Assembly: GCA_037013495.1 (NCBI GenBank)
Contig: CM072803.1
Location: forward strand, 56,867,627-56,931,626
Length of the DNA: 64,000 bases
Direction of reading: 5' to 3'
DNA from: Hippophae tibetana
Lineage: Eukaryota; Streptophyta; Magnoliopsida; Rosales; Elaeagnaceae
Under the pieces are notes generated by a model. That model searched no databases and was not told where the DNA came from. It saw only the letters and a list, made by a program, of their open reading frames with translations. Of the stretch, positions 23,781-36,976 are shown one piece after another. Numbering within the stretch: position 1 is the first letter of the stretch; each line of letters opens with the position of its first letter. The translations under genes were made by a program, and so were the position numbers.

Positions 23781-24700
23781 TGATGTATGTTTAAAAGAAC
23801 TTAATATATTGGGATTTTATGTACTTTAAGTAATAAAATAGATTTCTATATGTATATTTTTACTATCTTCTAAAACAAATATATCTTTTCAGAATCATAG
23901 GTATGTTTTGTTATTTTTTTTATATATTTTAGCTTCAAAATGATTTAATTAATCAATACTCAAAGAATAGTACCTGAAAACACTCTATTACATCATTAAA
24001 GATTAAAAGATAACATATGTAAAAGAATTAAAAAGGATGTACAAGAAAATAGGGGTTCCAATTATTCGTAGGAATGTGTGTCATACATTCAAGAATTATT
24101 GCATGCAATGGAATGAAAATATTGTGTGTTGTGGAGCATGTGTTTTGGATCGAGTTAACATTTATGTACAACATGTTATGCTGTGGCATGGAAAAGAATT
24201 GTGCCACGATACCCGTCTTCTGAGCCACTATTTTCTACTCTTCATTACCTATAAATTAGACCATAATTCTTCATTTTAAATAATACCTTTCATTCCACAA
24301 TTGTTTTATGAAATAAATTAAGTTTTATTTCTTCATCAATATTTAAACAAAATTTTATTATAGAAAAGTAAATTAACTGAGTATTTTTTATAACAAACAT
24401 GAGAGTTAGATTTATGATTTAATTATTCGAATATGATTTATAATAATACTATTGGATAGTAGATATTTACTATCTGAATCTTATATAGAGTCACGCTCTA
24501 TTTCAAGGATTTTTATAAGATTTATTATTGAAAAATATATTAACGATATATTTTTTATAATAAATTTAAAATCTAAAAGTTAGTTTTCAAATACTTAAAA
24601 AAATTTGGATGTAAATTTTTTTGATTTTTATATAAAATTTTAAAATATGTAGGTTATCTAATAATTTTAGATATTTTAAAATTTAAATTTTCTTTAAAAC
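23781..24700 (+). repeat. Left LTR of the 18-kb Tat-type element
   Basis: Matches 40320 onward over about 500 bp: AAAAGAACTTAATATAT, the CATAGGTATGTTTTGTT stretch, TTTTGGATCGAGTTAACA and TGTTATGCTGTGGC. It also matches 54470-54640 in the later part (GCTCTATTTCAA, TTTTTATAAGA, GAAAATGTATTGAC-like), which the right LTR lacks. The 3' limit is unclear and no primer site is readable between it and gag, so the junction was probably deleted. Confidence 0.7.
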
Positions 24701-25184
24701 ATATATTTTTTATTTATCAAAGTTTTTTTAAAACAACTCTTTTCCTTTTATTTTAAATTTTAATTTTACTTTCTTTATTTAATAATTCTTTTGTTATTTT
24801 ATTTCTTTCACTTTATGTTTATTAATTTTATGTAATGAATTATTTATTATATAATATATTTTCTTTTACTAACATATGTATCATTTTATTATTTATTCTT
24901 TTAAATTTCTATATTTTTAGTGTTTCTCTATGTAAACATGTAATGTGCTATATACTTGTATATTTATTTTATCTTTTTTTCTCTTTTCTACTTGACAAGG
25001 TGATTTTAGTTTCTGCTTTAAAAAGTTTATGCAAGGTGAGGAGGTCCTTAGGTACTCTCTTATACCATATAAAAATAATATAAATAGATCCAATAGACTA
25101 TCAAGAAGGCTTATTGTGAGGTCCCAAAACATTTAGTTGAACAAATTTGTTAACCAAAGCTTGACTTTCTACTTGAACCATCAA

Positions 25185-26130
25185 ATATGGGAGAGAAACC
25201 ACCACTTAAGGAAATAACAATGAAGGAGTATGCAAGACCAGTAATTGACACTACTACTGGCTCAATATTTTGAGTGAGGCTACTCGAAACTATGAATTGA
25301 GAAAAAATTATTTTTCCATGTTACCTTCTCTCAATGGGCTACCTAAAGAAGACTCATTATCTTCTAATAAGAGCTTTTACCCAATAGTCCAAACTTTTTT
25401 TTCACTCAATGTCCCCATCATAGCTATCCTATATTGTTGCAAAACAAATTTTTCTATGATGAATTGACATAAGAATGTCAATCCATCTTTCATAATGCTA
25501 CTGGGGGAGCAATAGCAGAAAAGATTGCCTTAGAGACTTACAATCTATTTGACATGTTGAGTGCTAATTTTCAGTACAAAAGCTCCTGAGTGAGGAGAGC
25601 CGAAGTCCATGAAATAGACTCTATTATTAAAGTTAAAATGTTGCTTATTCAACTAACCAAGCAAGTTGTGCTTCTCATAACACATGCCATAACAAATAAA
25701 GAAGAATGTGGCTTATGCAGTATTTTGGGACATGGTGCTGATGCTCCTCCCTATTAAGGAGAAGCAAGTGCTAGACCTGAGTAGGTCAATGTATTGGGGA
25801 CGTACCATCCATGACCCAAATATGATCCCAATGCTAATACCTATAATATAGGATGGAGGAATCATCCCATTTTCTCCTATAAGAAAAAAAAAACGCTCCA
25901 TTTTCCCAAAGCTCAAACCAATAAGGCTAGAAATTTCACCAACAAGTGCCCAAGAATCCTCCCAACAAGCTAATCTAGTGATAACTGGAATTCCTTTATT
26001 TAAATTAGTAGAGACAATAAATCTGGAACTAATCAAAGGTTGAAATCTATTGAGGCCTCCATTAAAAAGTTGGAAATACAAGTGGACCAACTAATTGAGC
26101 ACTTGCAAAGGAAAGGCAAGGAATAATTGT
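25185..26130 (+). pseudogene. Tat/Athila gag, broken
   Basis: Starts near 25190 with MGEKPPLKEITMKEYARPVI. The capsid core is mostly lost. From about 25500 it reads GAIAEKIALETYNLFDMLSA, then RRAEVHEIDSIIKVKMLLI, LTKQVV and TNKEECGLCSILGH (remnant knuckle), NPNYDPNANTYNI-like and WRNHPIFSYKKK. It ends with IEASIKKLEIQVDQLIEHLQ. Apart from a deletion this is the order of Athila/Tat gag, C-terminal half. Stops and frame changes are frequent. Confidence 0.75.
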
Positions 26131-26410
26131 TAGGTTAGAAAGAAAACATAACTCAATAATGTAGGTATAATGAGTTTGAAAAAGATGAAATCCCCAAGCA
26201 ATGTCTCACTAGAGATGATCAATATACTACTGAATGGAAGGTAACCTATTATTTTATTTTTCCTTTAAATTAATTCTCATTCCATATATAAATTTTTTTT
26301 ATTTATAATTTTATTGTTTTAATTTAAGTGTAGATATTTGTGTTATTACACTACTACAAAAGGGGTATATAAGTCGATGTGTAAAGTCGATTTTTGGAAA
26401 AAACCGACTT

Positions 26411-26712
26411 TTAATGAATTTAAAGTTGGTTATCAACGTCAACCGATGCTATCCACGTGACGTAGCGTCAGTTGACGTGGATAACCGACGCTACATCACA
26501 TGGATAGCGTCGATTGACGTGGATAACCGACGCTACATCACATGGATAACATCGGTTAACGTGGATAACCGACGCTACGTCACGTGGATAGCGTCGATTG
26601 ACGTGGATAACTGATGCTACGTCACGTGGATAGCGTTGGTTGACATGGATAACTGACGCTACATCATGTGGATAGCGTCTGTTGACGTGGATAACTGACG
26701 CTATCCACGTAA
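26411..26712 (+). repeat. CACTA subterminal repeat array, 42-bp unit with internal palindromes
   Basis: About seven units. A typical unit joins GCGTCGATTGACGTGGATAA to CCGACGCTACATCACATGGA plus TA. TAGCGTCGGTT and AACCGACGCTA face each other, so each unit can fold. In En/Spm elements short subterminal repeats in both orientations bind the TNPA-type protein, and these are the likely equivalent. The open frame across the array (26414-26614) arises because 42 is divisible by 3 and is not a gene. Confidence 0.85.
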
Positions 26713-28296
26713 TATATTCCCTCTCGTCTCATTTTGTACGCAGATTCCAGTTTTCTTCCTCTCTCCTTTCCTCACTCAGAACCATTTTCTCCCAAAATCT
26801 TAACCGTGCGCCACCTTTGTTCTACATTTCCGGCCACCTCCGACCACCATTTGAACGTCCATTTGTAAGTTATATTTCTCTTCTCACATTATCTATCAGT
26901 TCTTCTTTTTTTTTTAGCAAAATATTAAAATATGTTTATGGGTATTTTCTGTTATTGCTTAGCCAAAATCAATCTGAATCTGTGCTAATTTTATCAGCGT
27001 GTAATTGTAATTCGTTAATTAGGAACAGCCTCTCAAATTAAAAATTTTTATTCGTTAATTAAAAACCTAACATCTTGATTTGCAACATGCTTGGGCAGTT
27101 TCTTTGTGAAAATGTATGGATAGCCAAAAACGGTATCAACACATTTTGTTTTGGCTTCTTATTCTTTTAAATTTGTCCACAATAATTTCTAAAATAGATA
27201 TAAATTAACTATTTATAAGGGAATGTTTGGAAAGTGAGTTATGATCTCTTTCTCTTGTTTATTAGTTTTTACTAAAAATAAGGTATAAATGAAAAACTTA
27301 TAAATTTGAGAGTCATTCTCATTGATTGTTACCCAAACTCTTAATTTGTTGGTATTGATTTTATTTTTCAAATATAAAATATCATGTAATTAAGAAACTA
27401 TGTTTTATTTTATATTAATCATTATTCACTATTCACTATTGAAAATTAAAGATACAATTAGTACTAAGAATATGAATAAAACTCCTCCGAAAAAGAAACA
27501 GAAAAAAGGGGAATAACTTTTTGTGTGGTTAATTAATAACTTGTCGTTGTACACCTTTAATTAGTTAAGCAGTTAAGGTTTGACAAAATCCAATTCATAT
27601 TCACAATCACAGAAGAAAAACCTCTTGCATTTTTACATTAAAGAACTTGAATTAACTACTTCAAATGTATTATATATCTTTTGGTTTTATATCCAACGCG
27701 TGCGGTTCCACAAGCACTTTTGTTAAAAGTTCATTCAGAGAGCACTTCTGTAAATATATATCAACTTAAGATACATTTACAATTTAGATTGCTGAAAAAC
27801 AAAAGCAAGTCAATAATCTGCCACTTTATTTGGCCACACCTAAAAAATATGTTTGACTTAGTTTATGCAGAATGCAGCTAGCTTATTATTCGATCAATTT
27901 GTTTTATATTTTGTATAAAGTTTTGATTTAGTTATGTTTTTTTGTTTGCTTGTAATAATAATGTTTGACTTATTAATTTTATGTATTCAATAATATCTGA
28001 AATGTTGTGTGGGTTTGCGTGGATAAATTTATTTATACGTATAATTAATATTACTTTATAATTATGATATAGTAACATGCTTAGAAATTAGAATCAACCG
28101 CGTGATTGGTTTATATATATATATTCATGAAACATGTTGCTTATTTTTTAATTTGTATATAAATGGTTTTGTAAAATGATTAAAATGATAACTGTTTTGC
28201 ATTATGTATGTTTTGATATATATTCGAATAATTAGGAAATTTATATATAATAATACATAATTAAGTAATATGTTTAATTAATGTCATTAATAGAAA

Positions 28297-31200
28297 ATGG
28301 ACAAATCTTGGATGTCAAAGTGTAGAATTGAGCAAGACTATATTTCTCGAGTTGAAAGTTTTATGGAATTTGCTTGTAGAACTAGTAATACTGGAAGTAG
28401 TATGATTTGATGCCCATGCGTTAAATGTAAAAATAAGCGATTTCATGAATTTGATGAGGTTAAGTATCACCTTATCCGTAATGGTATTCTATTGAGCTAT
28501 AAATTTTGGTATTATCATGGAGAAAATATTGATAATACTCATGGGGAAAAGTATAATAAGAATGTAGGTGGATTACATACATCATATCATAATGTACAGA
28601 CAGAAAATATGTTTCGTAGTGTTGAAGATGAATTACGCGAGGATGATCCCGAAACCTTTAATAAACTTATAGAAGATGCCGAAAAACCGTTGTATCCAAA
28701 ATGCAAAAAATACACTAAAATGTCAGGATTGGTTCATTTGTACAATGTCAAGGCAAAACATGGTTTTTCTGACAAGGGATTCACAGAATTACTAAATCTA
28801 CTAGTCGATATGTTTCCTGAGGGTATTGAATTGCCATCTTCAATGTATGAAGTGAAGAAATCTCTTAGTCGATTTGGCATGGAATATCATAAGATTCATG
28901 CTTGTCCTAATGATTGCATTCTTTATAGAAAAGAATATGAGACATTACATGATTGTCCTATGTGTAAAGAGTCGAGATGGAAGCATGGTACAAATGAGAG
29001 TACAAAACATAAGAAAGGCGTGCCTGCAAAGGTTCTTTGGTACTTTCCTCCGATTCCTCGCTTTCAAAGGTTGTTCAATAGTAAATATACATCAAAGATG
29101 TTGACTTGGCATTCAGATAATCGATTTGATGATGGGGTGCTACGTCATCCTTGTGATTCTCCAAATTGGAAAGTAGTAGATAATTTATCTCCTCAATTTT
29201 CATCTGATCTGTGCAATCTGCGTCTTGCCATTGCTGCTGATGGAATTAATCCACATAGTTCCCTCAGTAGTAGATATAGTTGTTGGCCAGTAATTATGGT
29301 AACATACAACCTTCCTCCCTGGTTGTGTATGAAAAGAAAATTCATGATGTTAACATTATTGATCTTAGGACCGAAACAACCCAGTGTTGATATTGATGTA
29401 TATTTGTAGCCTCTGATAGATGATTTAAAGACGTTGTGGAATGATGGTGTAAATGTTTACGATGCATATAAAGAAGAATACTTTAACTTGAAGGGGATCC
29501 TTTTATGGACAATTAATGATTTTCCTGCCTATGGAAACTTATCAGGACATGCAACAAAAGGTTACAAGGGATGTTCTATATGTAGTGATGGAACTTCTGC
29601 AAAGTATCTTGTTCACGGACGAAAGATGTCTTATAGAAGACATAGGAGATTTTTGCCATCTGGACACAAATTTAGATACCAAAAGAAACCGTTCGATGGT
29701 GAAGAAGATCATGATCATGCAACTCGACCTTTGCGAGGTATTGAGATATTAAGGCAATAGAATGGGATGACATTCAAACAATATGGAAAGATGAAAAAAA
29801 ACTCACCAAGGTAGGGAAACGAAGGAGGTCAACTAATGAAATTGGTGAAAATGAAAAAGATTTTGAACCGAATGGTTGTTGGAAGAAAAAATTAATATTT
29901 TGGGAATTACCTTATTGGAAAGACCTACATATTCGTCGCATCTTATATGTCATGCACATTGAGAAGAATTTATGGGAAAGCTTGATTGGCACTTTACTTA
30001 ATATACCTGGAAAAACAAAGTATGGCATTAAAGCAAGATTGGATATAAAGAAACTAGGCATACGACCTGAATTGGAACCAAGGGTGGAAAATGATAAGAA
30101 TCGAACATACTTGCCACCAGCATCATATACAATGTCCACAAAAGAGAAGGATGTGTTTTGTAAATGTTTGGAAGGTGTGAAAGTTCCTGATGGTTACTCA
30201 TCCAACTTAAGAAATTTTGTGTCTATCACCAATAAGAGACTGTATGGATTGAAATCACATGACTGTCATATCTTAATACAACAGTTATTACTAGTTGCTA
30301 TTAGATCAATTCTTCCAAAACATGTTCGAATATCAATAATTCAGCTTTGTTTATTCTTCAATACAATATGCAAGAAATCTATATCAATTGGCGAGTTAAA
30401 TTCTTTATAGAAAGAAATTGTAGAAACTTTGTGTCTAATTGAAAAATATTTTCCTCCTTCTTTCTTCGGTATAATGATTCGCTTATGTGTTCATTTAGTT
30501 TGAGAGGTTCAATTATGTGGTCCTACTTACATAAGGTGGATGTATCCTTTTGAGAGATATATGCAAGTCCTTAAAAGATATGTAAATAATAGATATCGAC
30601 CTGAAGGATGCATGGTGGAATGCTACATTGCTGAAGAGGCCATTGAGTTTTGTTCTGAATACTTTAGTGGTTGCACTGAAATTGGGAATCCTACGCACAA
30701 GTTGTTCTTAGAACGTCACATGATCCAAGTAGGTAACCCTATGCTTGGTGGAAGTAAGAAATTATTTATTGATCGCACTCGATGGGAAAAAGCACACCAA
30801 ATCATTTTGGTAAATAATAACGAGGCACAACCGTACATAGAGTAAGTGATGTTCATTGTTTAATCTTTTATTTAACTATTAATGATGATATATAACTTAA
30901 TATATATTTAATAACATTACAAGATGTATTTAAACTTATTGAAGATCGATCCTCGTTATAAAAAAAAGGAGGAGAAAAATGGTTGTATGATGAACATAAG
31001 CGAGAGCTTATTAATTGGTTTCGCAACCACATAAGTGTCAAAAACAAAAAATCATGCATGTATCTTCCTATATCTATTCAATGTTTTAAAACTTTGCTCT
31101 AAACACATTTCGTTTTTTTGTATACATAGATTCGAGATGAACTCAAGAAATCCAATCATAAAATATCAGAAAGTTTACAATGGCTTGCACATGGCCCAAA

Positions 31201-31804
31201 ATTCGATGTCAAATCATTTCATAGTTTCACAATAAATGAATCGAGGTTTACGACTCAAGCTAGGGACAAATTCCGAGTAAATCAAAATAGTGAGGTGAAG
31301 ATGGTTGCACAAACTATGAAATTTTCCAGTTCAAAAGATGCTAATCTTGTACTTTCTGATAGAACATATTATGGTATAATACAAGAGATTTGGGAATTGG
31401 ATTTTGAGATCTTCCATCAGACAGTATTCTTGTGTGATTGGGTCGAAGATGTTATCAATGTTGGATATAAAATAGATGATTTTGGATTTACCCTTGTAAA
31501 GTTATCCAGGATAAGTCACACAGATGATCCTTTCACGTTAGCACTTCATGCAAAGCAAGTATTTTATGTGAGCGATCAAATTGATCCAATATGCTCTGTT
31601 ATGTTAACGCCTCCACAAAAAGAGTTTTACCATTGTGATGTTGTAGAAGATGATGACTTTATGCTTGATACATTAACCAATATTAGTAATTTCTCAAATA
31701 AATTGCCTAATGTACGTGATGATCTAATTGATGATGATGATTCTTCGACATGGACTCGAAGTGATTGTGAAGGAATATATGTATACGATCAACAACCTAA
31801 TTAA
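28297..31804 (+). pseudogene. CACTA TNPD-type transposase (tnp2 family), recently broken
   Basis: Starts at ATG 28297 with MDKSWMSKCRIEQDYISRVE (Transposase-associated domain, PF13963; CPCVKCKN knuckle). The tnp2 domain (PF02992) follows, with HDCPMCKESRWK, GVPAKVLWYFPPIPRFQRLF, LPPWLCMKRKFMM, WTINDFPAYGNLSGHATKGY, HRRFLPSGHKFR and LPYWKDLHIR. Next is DUF4218 (YIRWMYPFERYMQVLKRYVN, RPEGCMVECYIAEEAIEFC), then, after an intron-like gap, DUF4216 (SESLQWLAHGPKFDVKSFHS, CDWVEDVINVGYKIDDFGFT). Lesions: TGA near 28408, TAG at 29407, a frameshift near 29752, TAG at 30408, TGA near 30500 and a frameshift in the A-run near 30965. In a live element it would cut DNA at the CACTA termini. Confidence 0.9.
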
Positions 31805-32159
31805 ACATAATGCATGTTCTATATTGTTGTAATAACTCTTGTATATATGTGTGTTCCTAAAATTGTCAATTAATTTATATTTCTCCACTTTTTGCAGATA
31901 TTTCATGGAGATTCAGCTTGTAGATCCAAATGATCCATTGGGGTATTTGAAAAGAAGGGGTTGGGTGAATATACCTGATGCTCCACTTAACCCAGATGAT
32001 AGAATACTCGTTATATTATAATAATATAATGATATGATAATATGTATAAAAGGGGGGAGAAGAACATAAAACTTATTGTGAAGAACTTTTAGTTTCATGT
32101 CGTGACATGCTTTTATTTTGTATTACGGAATGGGGTTTCTTCTTAAAATTGGATTAACG

Positions 32160-32538
32160 TTTAAACACTAGCACTAGGCATGATTTTTATAGCGCCATAT
32201 TCCATGTACAATTTAAAGATTGAAGAAACCTCTTCCACATGAAAATACACTCATTTTATCTCAAAGCTTCACAAACCCTTAACTTTATCTCCCATAAAAT
32301 ACCTCAATACCCTTAAAAATTCCACCTTTCTTCAATAATATTTCAAAATCCTTCACAAAAATCAATTTCCTTACCATTTCTTACCCATTTCATAAAGAAA
32401 TTTTCAAAAACCATCAAACAATATGAAGAATACGTTTTTGAATATTTATAAGAGTTTCAAACTCCAATTAGATCAAAGAGAGGTAAGGAAAATATTGGTC
32501 TAAAAATTTATATTGTTATCTATATTGTCTATGAACCT
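32160..32538 (+). pseudogene. Leader and start of the Transposase_32-type gene, upstream of the small copia insertion
   Basis: After the CACTA remnant the sequence becomes C/T-rich on the plus strand, with poor coding quality and words like those found before Transposase_32-type genes. A weak start (MKKYVFEYL) lies at 32423. The frame would continue at 37266 after removal of the copia element and its AACCT duplication. Assignment is by context. Confidence 0.35.
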
Positions 32539-32863
32539 TATCAATGGTAGAGATTATAGACAAGATTATAAGATTTACTTTACCATAATTAGTGTATTAG
32601 TTGTGTATATATTATTACCTAAAATAGATATATAGAATATTGTATATTTAGGTAATAGAATATTGTATATTCTTACCTAAAATATATAAAAAATATTGTA
32701 TATTTAGATAATAGAATATTGTATATTTATGTAATAAAATATTATATATTTAGGTAATATAATATTGTATATATTCTTACCTAAAATAGATTATACAATA
32801 ATTCTTATTTAATGAAAAGGATCCTTAAGAAGAAGTCATTCAGCCATTTACTAAAACTTGTCA
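32539..32863 (+). repeat. 5' LTR of the small copia element
   Basis: 325 bp, TATCAATGG...ACTTGTCA. It carries repeated modules 'acctaaaataTATA..aatattgtatatttaggtaataga' that also occur, in different number, in the 3' LTR (284 bp), which explains the length difference. It ends directly at the primer site. Confidence 0.85.
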
Positions 32864-32876
32864 TGGTATCAAAGCC
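32864..32876 (+). other. Primer-binding site, small copia element
   Basis: TGGTATCAAAGCC, one base from TGGTATCAGAGCC, the complement of the initiator tRNA-Met 3' end, immediately after the 5' LTR. Confidence 0.9.
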
Positions 32877-33054
32877 TACCTCTTGAATCTATAGCTGAAT
32901 CTTCAGTTTTCTTCTAATTTTAATTCAGTTTTTTGAATTTTTGCTCATGTTTCTGATTTTGGGTTGATAAATTTCTTATCAATAACTTCGTTTTGAGAAT
33001 CTAGGTTGACCAACTTCTGGTTGACAGCTTTGCATTAAGATTTTTTTGGGAAGA

Positions 33055-33870
33055 ATGTCTACAGAAACCTTAGCTATCAAATTTAAAGGAAAAAATTATA
33101 CGACATGGGAATTCCAATTCAAAATATTTCTGAAAGGAAAGAAGCTTTGGGGTCACATTGATGGGTCTTCTCCTATGCTTAGAGATGGTAAGGAACTTAG
33201 CCAATGGGAGGCAAAGGATGCTCGAATTATCTCTTGGATTTTAGGATCTATTGAAGTTGATATGGTGAACAATTTACACTTTTTTAGTGCAACTAAAAAG
33301 ATGTGGGATTATATAAAGCGCATATATCATCAAGATAATACTGAGAGACGATTTCAACTATAAATCAAGATTAGTACCTTTAGCCAAGGTAATCTCTCCA
33401 TCGAGTAGTATTATTCTGGATTTCTTAATCTATAGAGCGAATATTCTGGTGTTATCTACATGAAGATACCTACAGAGGCCTTAGCTAGCCTTCAGGTGGT
33501 TCATGAAGATAGTGGACATAATCAGATTTTGATGAAATTGAGACAAGAATTTGAAGTTGCTAGCGTTGGATTGCTGAATAGAGATCCGGTTCCTTCTTTG
33601 GATGTATGTCTTGGTGAATTGTTGCGAGAGGAACATAGAATGGCTACACAAGATTTTATAGGTTTATAAAGGGAAACATCTAAAGTTTTCAATGTTTCTT
33701 ATGTCACTTAAGGGAGGAATCGAGGAAAGGGATGTCCTACATGTAGACATATTGCATGCTATAGTTGCAAAGAGTTCAGACATATTGCATGCAATTGTGG
33801 TAAGAAACTCTTCAATTACTGTAAGCAAAATTGACACATTATCAAGGAATGTCCTACATGTCTAGAAAAT
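33055..33870 (+). pseudogene. gag of the small copia element, broken
   Basis: ATG 33055: MSTETLAIKFKGKNYTTWEF, then FLKGKKLWGHIDGSSP, the N-terminal half of the copia gag (Retrotran_gag_3/UBN2-like) with its Trp-x-Trp-like core. A TAA at 33361 and further stops cut it. The C-terminal half (LMKLRQEFEVASVGLLNRDP, LDVCLGELLREEHRM) is readable at 33460-33669, followed by CYSCKEFRHIACNC (Cx2Cx4Hx4C knuckle) and a second broken knuckle. Confidence 0.85.
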
Positions 33871-34039
33871 TGATAAGTATAAGCTTTTCAAGCTTCTATT
33901 CCAGCTCCTAACATGATTGGTCCTACATCTAAAACTACTAACACAACTGAGCTTGTTGTTACTCCAGAAATGGTCCAATAGATGATTATCTTAGCATTTT
34001 CTACCCTTGGACTTCAGGGCCAAGGTAAGACTGTTTCTC

Positions 34040-36960
34040 CTCCTTAGTTTGTTAATATTTGAGCATCCAACCATATAACTAGGTCCCCTGATTTGTTACA
34101 TAATCTACGAGAGTATACTGGTATAGAAATATTTAGGTTGCTAATGGAAGTAATCTTCCAATTACAACCATTGGTGATATTGGACCTTCTTTTCATCATG
34201 TATTTATCTCTCCTAAGTTATCTACTAGTTTAATTTTTGTTGGTCATATGGTGGATAATAACTATGATGTATATTTCTCTAGAGGTGATTGTGTTGTGCA
34301 AGATTGAGTGTCGGGGAAGGTGATCGTGAAGGGGCTTAAAGTGGGAAGATTATTTCCATTGCAATTTACAATTCCTTAAACTTTGTCTTTAGCTTCTATT
34401 ACTACTGAAATTAAGGCCGACGTATGGGATAGACGATTAAGCCATCCAAATAATGTGATTTTTTCTAATTTGATGAAACATGGTTTTCTTAGCAATAAAG
34501 ATTAGTGTTATTCTTATTGGTTGCTTTTTGATTACTCTACTTGTAAATTTGGGAAAAGTAAAACTTTACCTTTCCTTATTTATGGTGGTCGTGTTGATAC
34601 ATATTTGGAGATTATACACAGTGATGTTTGGGGTATTATTCCTGTCATTTCACATATGCAGTATAAATATTTTGTAACGTTCATTGATGACTATAGTCGT
34701 TTCACATGGATATATTTTATGCATTCAAAATATGAAGTGTTCATTATTTTCCAAACTCTTTTGGTTTATATCAAGACACAATTTTCCACTTGTATTAAGG
34801 TTTTATAATCTGATAATGATAGCGAATATATGTCGTATGACTTTCAAGTCTTTTTGTAATAGAAAGGCATTGCATCTCAATGATCTTATCCTTATACACC
34901 TCAATAGAATAGGGTGGTTGAACGTAAAAATCGTCACTTGTTGGATATGGTTCGAATGCTACACTTAGAGTCTTCAGTTTTTCCTAAATTTTGTGTGGAA
35001 GCTTTGTCCACTACCATCTATTTGATTAATCGTCTACCTTCACAACAATTGAATTTTGATACTCCTTACTATCATCTTTTTGGTATGCATCCAAATTATC
35101 ATATGCTACACACATTTAGATGTGTTTTCTTAGTTCACTTGCCTCCTCATGAGTGCCACAAGCTTACGTCGCAGTCAGTATGGTGTGCTTTTATAGGTTA
35201 TAGCATAACTCACAAGGAATTTTTATGTCATGATGATGTTACTAATCATCTGTGTACTTATATAAATGTCCTAGCTTTAATGATATCTTTCCATCAATTG
35301 AGCATTTTAAACCCAATATTATCTATCAGTGACAATGGCCCCAATAATCATAAATCCTTCCCGACCCTAATCTGATTCCTACTTTGGTGGCTCCTCAGAG
35401 ATCTTCCCATACTATTCGTCCTCTCGATAGTAGTTGATACTATAGTTCCTACCTCTTATTCTTAGGCAGCTAAACATGAGTGTTGGGTGAAAGTTATGCA
35501 AGAAGAACTTCATGCTCTTTAGTAGAATCATACTTAGGATATTGTTCCCTGTCTTACTGTGTTAAGCTCATTGGTTGTAAATGGGTATATTCCATTAAGA
35601 TATGGTCTGATGGTTCACTTGATAGATATAAGGCGTGATTGGTGGCACTCGGTAATCGACAAGAATATGGGGTCGATTATGAGGAGACATTTTCCCTTGT
35701 AGCAAAGATGATGATTGTGCGACTTGTTCTTGCTATTATTGCATCCAAGGACTGGCCATTGCCACAAATGGATGTTAAGAATGCCTTTTTGCATGGGGCC
35801 CTTAAGGAAGAAATTTTTATGACTCCACCATTAGGGTTGTTTTCTACCCTCCCTACCGATGTTTGTAAGCTAAAACGATTGCTTTATGGTTTAAAACATG
35901 CTCCACGTGCTTGGTTTGATAAGTTTCTCTCTACGCTTCTTAGCTTCTCCTTTTTTCAAAGTCAGTATGATTCCTCTTTGTTTCTTTGCAAGACTGCTAA
36001 GGGAATCATCTTGCTTCTGGTATATGTTCATGATATTGTTATTACAAAGACTGAATCTACATTGATTTCTCAACATGAGGAACGCCTTCAAGGTTCCTTT
36101 CATATGAAAGACTTGGGTTCTTTACAATATTTTTTAGGCCTTGAGGTGCACTGTACCTCAGTTGGTATTTTCTTATACCAGTATAAGTACACCCAAGAAT
36201 TAATTACTTTGGCTGGCCTTTAGGATGGTCGTTCTATTGATACTCCATTGGAAGTCAATATTAAATATATTAAATATCATCGCGATGAGGGAGATTTTGT
36301 CTCTAATCCTTCTTTATATAGACAACTGGTAGAGAGCCTGAACTATTTGACTATTACTTGCCCTGATATTTTCTTTGGTATTCAACAAGTTAGTTTATAC
36401 AGGCACCTAAGCACCTCAACCTAGTTGTTGTCCGTCACATTGTTTTCTATTTGTAAGACATTTCCACCAGTGATCTTTTCTTCCCTATGGACTCTCCTAT
36501 TCGTCTAGTTACATTTAGTGATGCTGATTGGGCTGGTTGTTCTGATACTCAACGGTCAATTACCGGTTGGTGCCTCTCTTATTTTTTGGAAAATCAAGAA
36601 GCAAGATCGTGTGTCGAAGTCCTCCACCGAGTCTGAGTATCATGCTGTCTTCTGCATATTCTGAGATTGTTTGGCTTCAGGGACTATTGACTGAGCTTAG
36701 GTTTCCAAAACCTGAGTCTACTCCACTCCATACGGATAATACTAGTGCTATTTAAATTATTGCTAACTCAATATTTTATAAGTGCACTAAGCACATTGAA
36801 GTGGATTATCACTGTATTAGTGAAGCATATGATACTCAAAATCATCTCTCTACCTCATATTACCATCGATCTCCAGACTACTGATGTGTTTACTAAGGCT
36901 CACTCTCGCCATCAACATCAATTTCTTGTTGACAAATTGATACTTTTTTATCGTCCAACA
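34040..36960 (+). pseudogene. pol of the small copia element, broken
   Basis: Order: protease remnant (about 34050-34330); pre-integrase zinc region (DRRLSHPNNVIFSNLMKHGF, 34430-34490); integrase core with IHSDVWG and FVTFIDDYSRFTWIYFMHSK (34617-34730), SDND (about 34810) and VVERKNRHLLDMVR (34914), i.e. D, D and E present; RT at 35639-36223 with YEETFSLVAKM, MDVKNAFLHGALKEEIFM, LKRLLYGLKHAPRAWFDKF, YVHDIV in place of YVDD, and MKDLGSLQYFLGLEV; then RNase H with DADWAGCSDTQRSITGWC near 36520. Multiple stops and frameshifts. The His in the YVDD box would abolish RT activity. Confidence 0.9.
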
Positions 36961-36976
36961 TCAATTTGAGAGGGGA

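Larger units (their letters stand above)
26349..32150 (+). mobile_element. CACTA (En/Spm) element carrying a TNPD-type transposase, 3' end not found
   Basis: The left terminus is CACTACTACAAAAGGGGTAT at 26349, preceded by TTA. Next come hairpin-forming words (AAGTCGAT...AACCGACTT), a 42-bp subterminal repeat array (26411-26712), a long 5' leader, and the transposase pseudogene (28297-31804), with a further open piece at 31905-32022. I found no inverted CCCCTTTTGTAGTAGTG terminus before the Tat sequence resumes near 32160, so the right end is probably deleted. The terminus matches that of the CACTA element at 60626, so the two belong to one family. Confidence 0.8.

Noticed and set aside
26414-26614. 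Open frame with a 14-residue periodic repeat
   Set aside because: It is the translation of the 42-bp CACTA subterminal array; 42 is divisible by three so stops are avoided by periodicity.
31905-32022. Short plus ORF after the transposase (YFMEIQLVDPNDPLGYLKRR...)
   Set aside because: Protein-like and perhaps a last exon of the CACTA gene, but I could not tie it to the transposase by a convincing splice pair, so it is mentioned only under the element.
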